Assembly (NCBI GenBank): GCA_036276035.1
Contig: DASUCM010000012.1
Coordinates: forward strand, 1 to 26,489
Direction of reading: 5' to 3'
From: JACDAF01 sp036276035
GTDB taxonomy: Bacteria; Chloroflexota; Limnocylindria; P2-11E
Length of the DNA stretch: 26,489 nt
Shown here one piece after another: positions 20,589-26,489 of this stretch. Under the pieces are notes generated by a model, which searched no databases, was not told the DNA's origin, and saw only the letters and a list, made by a program, of their open reading frames with translations. How positions within the stretch are numbered: the stretch's first letter is position 1; each line of letters opens with the position of its first letter. The position numbers and the translations under genes were made by a program.

Positions 20589-22078
20589 CGGCGATCGCCG
20601 GCGCGGCTCACACCTTGACCGCTGACGTCGGGCCAGCGGAACGGACCGCGGTCCTGTTCGTACGCGCGCGCCACGCGCAGTAGGCGCGCCTCGCGCCAGC
20701 GGCGCCCGACGAGCTGCAGCCCGACGGGCAGGCCGTCCGCGAGGCCGCAGGGCACCGAGATCGCGGGGAGGCCGGTGAGGTTGAACGGCGAGGTGAGCGC
20801 GGTGAGCCGCGCGGCCGTGGCGACCGCGTCCTCGCCCTCGCGCAGTGGCGCGGTGGTCACCGTGGTCGGCATCGCGACGGCGTCGTAGGACGCGAAGAGC
20901 GCATCGAACGCCGTGCGGATCTCGCTCCGCGCACGTCGTGCGCTCGCGTAGTCCGCGCCGCCGTTGGCCTTTCCGCGCTGGAGCCGGGCGAGGACGTCGG
21001 GACCGATCCGTTCGGGCTCGCGCTCGACGCGCTCCCGGTGATAGGCGTAGGCCTCCGTCCCGATGACGACGAGCTGGCGGGCCATGAGCTCGTCCGAACG
21101 CGGGAGCTCGATGTCATCGACGCGCGCACCCTGGGCCGCGAGTGCGCGGATCGCGCCGTCCACGATGGCGCGCACGCCCTGATCCGCGGAGGTCATCGCC
21201 GCGCGCCAGACGCCGATGCGCAGACGCGCGGCTCCTCCGTCGATCTCCGCGAGCGCGTCGTCGTATGGCGCGGGCCGCGAGCCGGGATCGCGCGCGTCGT
21301 GACCCGCGATGGCGCCGTAGAGGATCGCCGCGTCGCGGACCGTTCTCGCGAGCGGCCCCGCGTGGTCGAGCGTCCACGCCAGCGGCACCGCGCCGCGGAG
21401 GCTCACCCGCCCGCGCGTCGGCTTCAGCCCGACGACACCGCAGAGCGCGGCGGGGATCCGGATCGAGCCGCCCGTGTCACTTCCGATGGAGCCGAAGCCG
21501 CCACCGGTCGCGACCGCCGCCGCGCTCCCGCCGCTCGAGCCGCCGGGGATCCGGTCGAGCGCCCACGGATTCGCGATGCCGCCGAAGTGCGGGTTCTGGC
21601 TCGTCACGCCGAACGCGAGCTCGTGCAGGCCCGTCTTCCCGAGGAGGACGGCGCCGGCCGCGCGGAGGCGCTCGACGACGGCGCTGTCGGTCGCCGCGGG
21701 CGGGGCCGGGAACGCGCTTCCCGCGGTCGTCGGCACCCCGGCCGCGTCGAAGAGATCCTTCACGCTGACGGGGATGCCGTGCAGCGGGCCGCGGTGGTTC
21801 CCGGCCGCGATCTCCCGCTCCGCCTCCCGCGCCTCCGCGAGCGCGCGGTCGGCCGTGACGGTGACGAACGCGTTCAGCTCCGGCTCGAGGTCCGAGATCC
21901 GCGCGAGGCACGACTCCGCGAGCTCGACGGGCGAGACTGCGCGTGTCCGGATGAGCTCGGCGGCCTCCTCGAGGGACAGGCGCCACCGTGGCTCAGCCGT
22001 CGCTCTCTCCGAGCCGCGCGAGATCGCGCTTCCCTGACATGCGGCCGTACAGCCGGACGACCTGGGGGGCGAGGACAA
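20585..22078 (-). CDS. Amidase (amidase-signature family)
   Basis: Amidase-signature enzymes hydrolyse amides with a Ser-cisSer-Lys triad. The protein has Lys in GIPVSVKDLFD, the Gly/Ser loop RIPGGSSGGSAAAVATG with the cis-Ser, and the nucleophile Ser in GSDTGGSIRIPAA, all intact. It has the usual substrate-domain segments and ends with LPAISVPCG...LPVGLQLVGRRWREARLL. It is GatA-like, but no gatB or gatC is near, so a catabolic amidase is likelier. The start is unresolved. Homology begins near WRLSLEEAAELI, just after the tctA stop, yet no ATG, GTG or TTG is there. The nearest is TTG 22078 (used here), inside tctA; CTG 21979 would give 464 residues. It is last in the tctCBA operon, so its substrate may be what the transporter imports, or a precursor of it. 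Confidence 0.88.
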   Translation of the reverse strand: MSSPPRSSGCTAACQGSAISRGSERATAEPRWRLSLEEAAELIRTRAVSPVELAESCLARISDLEPELNAFVTVTADRALAEAREAEREIAAGNHRGPLHGIPVSVKDLFDAAGVPTTAGSAFPAPPAATDSAVVERLRAAGAVLLGKTGLHELAFGVTSQNPHFGGIANPWALDRIPGGSSGGSAAAVATGGGFGSIGSDTGGSIRIPAALCGVVGLKPTRGRVSLRGAVPLAWTLDHAGPLARTVRDAAILYGAIAGHDARDPGSRPAPYDDALAEIDGGAARLRIGVWRAAMTSADQGVRAIVDGAIRALAAQGARVDDIELPRSDELMARQLVVIGTEAYAYHRERVEREPERIGPDVLARLQRGKANGGADYASARRARSEIRTAFDALFASYDAVAMPTTVTTAPLREGEDAVATAARLTALTSPFNLTGLPAISVPCGLADGLPVGLQLVGRRWREARLLRVARAYEQDRGPFRWPDVSGQGVSRAGDRR

Positions 22079-23522
22079 GAAGGAGGCCGAGGCCGAGGAT
22101 CGCCGCCGCGCCCGGCCGCGTGATGAGCGCGAGCACATCCCCGTCGGTCATGATCATCCCGCGCCGGAAGTTGAGGTCGATGAGCGGACCGAGGACGAGA
22201 CCGAGCAGCAGTGGGGCGATCGGGTAGTCGTAGCGGCGCATGAGGAATCCGAGGACGCCGAGCGCGAAGACCACGACGAGGTCCGACGCCCGGCGGTCGA
22301 TCGAATACACGCCAACGGCGGACACCACGAGGATCCCGGCGTAGAGCAGCGGCTTCGGGATATCGAGCAGCTTCACCCACAGGCCGACGAGCGGCAGGTT
22401 CAGCACGAGCAGAGCGACGTTCGCGATGTACAGGCTCGCGATGAGGCCCCAGACCAGATCCGGACGCTGCGTGAAGAGGAGCGGTCCCGGCTGGAGCCCG
22501 TAGATCTGGAACGCGGCGATCATCACGGCCGTCGTCCCGGATCCCGGGATGCCGAGGCCGAGCAGGGGCACCAGATTCCCGCCGGCGGCCGCGTTGTTCG
22601 ATGCCTCCGGACCGGCGACGCCCTCGATCGCTCCCTTCCCGAACTCCTCCGGATGCTTGGAGGCGCGCTTCTCGATGGCGTAGGACATGAAGGACGAGAT
22701 CGCGGCGCCGGCGCCGGGAAGCACCCCGATGATGAAGCCGACGACCGACCCGCGGAGCCACGGTGCCACGGAGCGCCCGAACTCTTCGCGTGTCATGCGC
22801 GCGGGTCCACGGAGCGTCTGCCGCTCTTCCGCCTGCTGCGCGAGCCAGGTCGACGCGACCCAGAACACCTCGCCGACCGCGAAGAGCCCGATCGCGCCGA
22901 GGACGACGTCGACACCGTCCTCGAGCTCGCTGATGCCGAACGTCATGCGCAGCTGACCCGTCTGGTTGTCCATGCCCACGAGCCCGAGCGCGAGCCCGAA
23001 CGCGGTCGCGAAGAGCGCCTTCGGCACGGACGTTCCGGACAGGCCGGTGACCGAGAGGAGCGCCAGGATCATGATCGCGAAGTACTCGGGCGGCCCGATG
23101 CGCACGGCGAGGCCGACGAGCGCCACCGCGCCGACCATGAGACCGAGCGTCGCGATCGTGCCGGCGACGAAAGACCCGATCGCGCTCGTCGCGAGCGCGG
23201 CGCCGGCGCGCCCCTTCTTCGCCATCTGGTAGCCGTCGATCGCGGTGACGACGGACGACGACTCGCCCGGCGTGTTCACGAGGATCGAGGTCGTGGAGCC
23301 GCCGTACATCGCGCCGTAGTAGATGCCGCCGAACATGATGAACGCGGGGACCGGGTCGAGCCCGAACGTCACCGGCAGCAGCAGGGAGATCGTGAGGGCG
23401 GGCCCGATCCCCGGGAGCACGCCGATCGCGGTCCCGAGGACCACGCCGACAAATGCGTAGAGCAGGTTCTGCGGCGCCAGCGCCGTCGCGAAGCCCCCCG
23501 CGAGGGAGCCGAGGATCTCCAC
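21993..23522 (-). CDS. tctA: Tripartite tricarboxylate transporter, large membrane subunit TctA
   Basis: TctA is the roughly 12-helix channel of TTT transporters, which import carboxylates with ions after capture by a binding protein. The 509-residue protein has the family's duplicated signatures: GVLPGIGP (34-41) with GGSTTSILVNTPGE (74-87), and a second pair, GVLPGAGAAISSFMSYAIEK with EASNNAAAGGNLVPLLGLGIPGSGTTA. Length is typical. The GTG start (23520-23522) directly follows the tctB TAG. The order tctC-tctB-tctA-amidase is on one strand. The transported substrate cannot be read from sequence. Confidence 0.95.
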   Translation of the reverse strand: MEILGSLAGGFATALAPQNLLYAFVGVVLGTAIGVLPGIGPALTISLLLPVTFGLDPVPAFIMFGGIYYGAMYGGSTTSILVNTPGESSSVVTAIDGYQMAKKGRAGAALATSAIGSFVAGTIATLGLMVGAVALVGLAVRIGPPEYFAIMILALLSVTGLSGTSVPKALFATAFGLALGLVGMDNQTGQLRMTFGISELEDGVDVVLGAIGLFAVGEVFWVASTWLAQQAEERQTLRGPARMTREEFGRSVAPWLRGSVVGFIIGVLPGAGAAISSFMSYAIEKRASKHPEEFGKGAIEGVAGPEASNNAAAGGNLVPLLGLGIPGSGTTAVMIAAFQIYGLQPGPLLFTQRPDLVWGLIASLYIANVALLVLNLPLVGLWVKLLDIPKPLLYAGILVVSAVGVYSIDRRASDLVVVFALGVLGFLMRRYDYPIAPLLLGLVLGPLIDLNFRRGMIMTDGDVLALITRPGAAAILGLGLLLVLAPQVVRLYGRMSGKRDLARLGESDG

Positions 23523-23969
23523 CTAGACGGGCAGCACGCCCTGCGGCAGATCCACCGTGAGGAGCATCTGGAACAGCGCGTAGAGGGCGACCACGAAGGC
23601 GGTCCCGGCGAGGAGGTCACGCGCGCTCGCGCGGCTGCCGAGGATCCGCGCCATGCCGACGAAGAGCGCGATGCTCGAGAGGACGAAGCCGAGCGGGACG
23701 AACGCTGCGAAGTACGCGGCGATCGCGACGGCGGAGAGCGCGAGAGGTCGGACGTCCAGCGTCACGGCTGCCGGTGCGGACGTCCACCGCGAGGCGACGA
23801 CGAGCCACAGCCCCGAGAGGATCACGAGGGAACCGAAGATCGAGGGAAGGACCGCCGGGCCGACGACCCCGAACGCCACGTCCGGGGTCGTCAGCGCGCC
23901 GGCGAGGACGACGACACCGAGGGCGATGGCCAGGAGGCCACCGACCGCATCGGAGTGCCTCCAGCTCAC
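23523..23969 (-). CDS. tctB: Tripartite tricarboxylate transporter, small membrane subunit TctB
   Basis: TctB is the poorly conserved four-helix subunit of TTT transporters. The 148-residue protein has four hydrophobic segments (about 9-29, 35-60, 75-106 and 118-140), a conserved-looking GPAVLPSIFGSLVILSGLWLV around helix 2, and the position between tctC and tctA typical for the family. The GTG start at 23969 is four bases after the tctC stop. The assignment rests on topology, length and context. Confidence 0.88.
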   Translation of the reverse strand: MSWRHSDAVGGLLAIALGVVVLAGALTTPDVAFGVVGPAVLPSIFGSLVILSGLWLVVASRWTSAPAAVTLDVRPLALSAVAIAAYFAAFVPLGFVLSSIALFVGMARILGSRASARDLLAGTAFVVALYALFQMLLTVDLPQGVLPV

Positions 23970-23973
23970 GCGA

Positions 23974-24996
23974 TCACTTCACCAGCCCAAGTGCCGTGAG
24001 CGTGGCGGTGAGGCTGTTCTGCTCGGTCGCGACGAAGGTGAGGAGACCCTCGGTCGTGAAGGTGTCCGCCCAGGCGTTCGCCTTGATGGCGTCCTGCCAG
24101 GTCTTCCCCTGGTGGACCTTCTTCGCGAGCTCCTTGAGCTTCGCGACGTCCGCCTCCGATACGCCGGGGGGCGCGGCGAGGAGACGCCAGTTCGTCAGCG
24201 AGAGGTTCACCCCGCCCTCCTTCAGGGTCGGGATGCTGACGCCTGCGAGCTTCGTGTCGGCCGAGATCGCGATCGCCTTCATCTGCTTGCCTTCGATCTG
24301 GCCCTTGAATTCGCTGTAGCCGGAGATCCCGAGCTGGACCTGGCCGCCGATGATGGCAGCTGCCGCCTCGCCGCCACCGGCGAACGGGACGTAGGCGAGG
24401 TCCTTCACGTCCTTGCCCGCCTCCTTGACGAGGAGCGCCGCGAGCTCGTGATCGATGCCGCCGGCCGACCCGCCGGCGATCTTCACGGCCTTCGCGTCGC
24501 GCTTCAGCGCGTCCATCACGTCCTTGATCGAGTTGAATGGCGAGTTCGCCGGCGCGACGATGACCTCCGTCTCCGCCATCAGCCGCGCGATCGGCGTGAG
24601 CTGGCTCACCTTCGCCTCGGTCTTGCCCGTGATCTGCGAGCCGACCGTCACCCGGCCGACGACGATGAGCTTGTGCGGATCGCCAGCGTTGTTCTTGATG
24701 AGCTCGGCCATGCCGACGGTCCCGCCGGCTCCCGGCTTGTTGGAGACGGTGACGTTCTGCGTCACGAGCTTCTCGTCCGTGAGGGCCTTCGCAAAGAGAC
24801 GCGCCGTCAGGTCGAATCCACCGCCGGGATTCGCCGGTGCCATGACGTCGACCGGCTTCGTCGGATAGTCGGACGCGGCCTTCGCGGTGCCCGCGGCGGT
24901 CGCCGGCGCGCCTGCGCCGGTAGTGCCCCCGCCGCAGGCGGCGGCAAGGAGCGCGGCCGCGAGGGATGCGGCGACGGACCTTCTCGGAAGCTTCAT
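23974..24996 (-). CDS. tctC: Tripartite tricarboxylate transporter substrate-binding lipoprotein TctC
   Basis: TctC captures the substrate outside the membrane and delivers it to TctAB. The 340-residue protein begins with a lipoprotein signal (MKLPRRS, hydrophobic core, lipobox AAAC with Cys21), so it would be tethered to the outer face of the cell membrane. It shows family features: YPTKPVDVMAPANPGGGFDLTAR, NKPGAGGTVGMAEL, GGSAGGIDHELAALL and YVPFAGGGEAAAAIIGGQVQ. The carboxylate-binding residues usually lie in the PGGG and GAGG loops, both intact. The start is ATG 24996, with GGGGAGG seven bases upstream; the frame to 25044 lies in the promoter region. It is the first gene of the operon with tctB, tctA and an amidase. 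Confidence 0.95.
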   Translation of the reverse strand: MKLPRRSVAASLAAALLAAACGGGTTGAGAPATAAGTAKAASDYPTKPVDVMAPANPGGGFDLTARLFAKALTDEKLVTQNVTVSNKPGAGGTVGMAELIKNNAGDPHKLIVVGRVTVGSQITGKTEAKVSQLTPIARLMAETEVIVAPANSPFNSIKDVMDALKRDAKAVKIAGGSAGGIDHELAALLVKEAGKDVKDLAYVPFAGGGEAAAAIIGGQVQLGISGYSEFKGQIEGKQMKAIAISADTKLAGVSIPTLKEGGVNLSLTNWRLLAAPPGVSEADVAKLKELAKKVHQGKTWQDAIKANAWADTFTTEGLLTFVATEQNSLTATLTALGLVK

Positions 24997-25011
24997 CTGG
25001 ATACCTCCCCG

Positions 25012-25029
25012 CGTGATGACGTCACGATA
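25012..25029 (-). promoter_or_regulatory. Candidate tctC operator and -10 box
   Basis: An inverted repeat CGTGA/TCACG (25012-25026) holds the inner palindrome TGACGTCA. On the minus strand TATCGT (25024-25029) could be the -10 box, putting the transcription start inside the palindrome, a good place for a repressor. No -35 box is convincing. Confidence 0.4.
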
Positions 25030-25066
25030 CGAGCGACCAGGCACCGCCGCCCGACCCGCGGCCGGC

Positions 25067-25522
25067 CTACCGCTCGATGCGCACGCGGTCCCCAGGTCGT
25101 ACGCCCTTGCGCTCGAGCGCGCCGGCGTTCACCTCGAGCGCGCCGCGATATCGGACGCCGGGGTCGTAGGCCGGGCACGGGTCGGCGCGGCAGGGGACCA
25201 TCTCGAGGATCCGGAGGATGCGCCCGTCGACGTCGAAGAACGCGACGGTGAGCGGGATGAGCGTGTCCTTCATGTGGAACCCGGTGGTCGTGTCCTCGGT
25301 CCAGAGGAACGCCATGCCCGCGTCCTCGGTGAGACGCTCGCGGCCGATGAGCCCGCGCGAGCGCGCCTCGTCGGTGTCAGCGATCTCGATGCGGAAGATG
25401 GCGCGCCCGGAAGCCGTCTCGATGACAGCCCGCGGCGGAGGGGGCTCGGACGCGCACGCTGCGACGGAAACGGCGAGGGCCGCGATGCCGGCGCCGGCGA
25501 GGACGCGGAGGCTGGTCGCTAG
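25067..25522 (-). CDS. DUF192 lipoprotein (start codon not canonical)
   Basis: DUF192 proteins are small extracytoplasmic domains of unknown function. The family core is clear: RSRGLIGRERL, DAGMAFLWTEDTTTGFHMKDTLIPLTVAFFD, then ILRILEMVPC, YRGALEVNAG and a final GDRVRIER. The first in-frame ATG (25315) falls in the middle of the core and would remove ETASGRAIFRIEIAD...RERL. Upstream the frame stays open and spells a lipoprotein signal (SLRVLAGAGIAALAVSVAAC-ASEPPPP) just after the desaturase stop at 25519-25521. So the real gene very likely begins near 25505-25522, but only non-standard codons exist there (the codon at 25520-25522 is CTA). The coordinates take that edge. Confidence 0.7.
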   Translation of the reverse strand, partial: LATSLRVLAGAGIAALAVSVAACASEPPPPRAVIETASGRAIFRIEIADTDEARSRGLIGRERLTEDAGMAFLWTEDTTTGFHMKDTLIPLTVAFFDVDGRILRILEMVPCRADPCPAYDPGVRYRGALEVNAGALERKGVRPGDRVRIER

Positions 25523-26454
25523 TCGGCGCTCGCGGTGTTCGCCTCGCGGCGTGCCGCGCGCTTCTCCTCGTACCGGCGCGCCTGCGCATCGAGCTTCTCG
25601 AGGAACTGCGCGAGGCGCTGGCGCGCCTGCTCTGCCTCGGCGTCGAGGCCGGTCCGCTCGAAGACCTTCCAGTACCGGAGCAGCGGCCAGATGATGTCGT
25701 CGTGGTGGATCCGGAGGTCGTAGATGCCGGCCTCCGCGATCTTCGCCGCCTTCCGGGTGAAGCCGGTGATGGTGGAGCCCGGCATCGAGAAGGTGATGAC
25801 CTGCTCCGCGATGGCCTTCATGACGGCTGTCGGATCGACCTCGAACATCGCCGCGAGCGAGTCGCGGTAGAAGACCATGTGGAGGTTCTCGTCCGTCGCC
25901 ACCCGCGTCATGATCCGATCGGCGACCGGATCGTCGGAGTACTTGCCGGTGTTCAGGTGCGAGACGCGGGTCGCGAGCTCCTGGAAGGCCGTGTACGCGA
26001 GGCCGTTCATCACATCGAGCTGCGCGTCATATCCCGCCAGCACGTTCTGCATGCGGCCGCGCTCGAGCGCGATCGGGTCGATGTTGCGGGTGACGACGAG
26101 GTAGTCCCGGATCACGATCGAGTGGCGACCCTCCTCGGCCGTCCAGCGGTGCACCCAGTTCTTCCACGCACCGTCGCCCTCCTCGAAGACCTTGGCGATG
26201 AGCCGGTGGTACGAGGGCAGGTTGTCCTCGGTGAGGAGGTTCACCTCGAAGGCGGTCTGCGCGACGCCGGTCAGGCGCGGCTGGTCGGGCGTCCAGGGCT
26301 CCTTGTCGTAGTCGCGGCCCAGGCTGTACGGGATGTACTCGTGCGGGAACCACTCTTTCGCCACGGAGACGTGGCGGTCGAGGAGCTTGGCGACGACGGG
26401 CTCCACCTCGTGGAGGAGCTGCGCGGTCGTGCGGCGGCGCGGAGCGACTGTCAC
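25519..26454 (-). CDS. Acyl-[acyl-carrier-protein] desaturase (ferritin-like di-iron)
   Basis: These soluble di-iron enzymes place a double bond in ACP-bound fatty acids using oxygen and reduced ferredoxin. The 311-residue protein has all the expected iron ligands: Glu76 (TEDN), Glu108 and His111 (AEEGRH), Glu159 (QELATR), and Glu189 and His192 (DENLH). This is the plant stearoyl-ACP desaturase/mycobacterial DesA pattern. The C-terminus is a charged helix (EEKRAARREAN). The GTG start at 26454 has no good ribosome-binding site but has a promoter that would give a leaderless message. The DUF192 gene overlaps its stop. It would let the cell adjust membrane fluidity aerobically, in keeping with the respiratory nuo genes. 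Confidence 0.92.
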   Translation of the reverse strand: MTVAPRRRTTAQLLHEVEPVVAKLLDRHVSVAKEWFPHEYIPYSLGRDYDKEPWTPDQPRLTGVAQTAFEVNLLTEDNLPSYHRLIAKVFEEGDGAWKNWVHRWTAEEGRHSIVIRDYLVVTRNIDPIALERGRMQNVLAGYDAQLDVMNGLAYTAFQELATRVSHLNTGKYSDDPVADRIMTRVATDENLHMVFYRDSLAAMFEVDPTAVMKAIAEQVITFSMPGSTITGFTRKAAKIAEAGIYDLRIHHDDIIWPLLRYWKVFERTGLDAEAEQARQRLAQFLEKLDAQARRYEEKRAARREANTASAD

Positions 26455-26460
26455 GACCTA

Positions 26461-26489
26461 ACCGTACCTGAACGTCCGGACCCGGTCAG
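26461..26489 (-). promoter_or_regulatory. Promoter of the acyl-ACP desaturase gene (leaderless)
   Basis: On the minus strand CTGACC (26484-26489), a 17-base spacer and TACGGT (26461-26466) are followed six bases later by the GTG. The transcript would start at or next to the start codon. Confidence 0.5.

Noticed and set aside
1..26489. CRISPR arrays, insertion sequences, integrases or att sites
   Set aside because: No spaced identical repeats, transposase motifs or flanking duplications were seen; the only tandem repeat is coding (KGG gene).

Overview
The window is about 26.5 kb of very GC-rich bacterial chromosome (third codon positions almost always G or C), with tightly packed genes, frequent 1-4 base stop/start overlaps and many GTG and TTG starts. 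It is accessory-poor: no phage genes, insertion sequences or CRISPR. A high-GC Chloroflexota lineage (Limnocylindria/Ellin6529-like) is my best guess. The basis is the NBR1-Ig-like tail at the left edge, a radical-SAM-like gene next to obg, cell-surface genes typical of a single-membrane cell, and a split complex I operon. This is inference from gene content, not a phylogeny.

Layout. Positions 1-2000: the end of an Ig-like surface protein (+), then on the minus strand a small membrane protein, an aldehyde dehydrogenase and another small membrane protein, joined by GTGA overlaps. Positions 2051-5623 (minus): tRNA-Ala(CGC), then obg-nadD-rsfS preceded by a radical-SAM-like protein that has lost its cluster cysteines. 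Positions 5679-6971 (minus): a LysM/M23 peptidoglycan hydrolase with a good promoter and a structured leader. Positions 7106-14883 (plus): nuoA-C-H-J-K-L-M-N, encoding the seven membrane subunits plus NuoC of complex I. Genes for NuoB, D, I, E, F and G are absent from this operon and must lie elsewhere if the enzyme is complete.

Positions 14985-16851 (minus): an M24 metallopeptidase followed by two small membrane proteins. It starts head-to-head with a sortase-fold protein (16874-17461, plus) whose catalytic Cys is Ser. Positions 17472-19606 (plus): a run of small genes, namely an RlpA-like secreted protein, a KGG-repeat stress protein, an unknown 100-residue protein and a zinc-ribbon protein. 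Three of these four have strong hairpins in their leaders. Positions 19607-20588: a LuxR-type HTH ORF that runs antisense into an HD-domain gene, and a tiny membrane peptide. Positions 20585-24996 (minus): tctC-tctB-tctA-amidase, a tripartite tricarboxylate transporter operon with a hydrolase. Positions 25067-26489 (minus): an acyl-ACP desaturase followed by a DUF192 lipoprotein.

Cross-cutting signals. Several genes have a TAnnnT box only 6-9 bases before the start codon, which suggests leaderless or nearly leaderless transcription. Three genes (rsfS, amidase, DUF192) lack an ATG, GTG or TTG at the place where homology says the protein begins. Two proteins have an enzyme fold but lack the catalytic cysteines. 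No single undescribed multi-gene system stands out. The best candidates for new biology are the structured-leader small-gene run (17.5-19.6 kb) and the two cysteine-less enzyme homologues.
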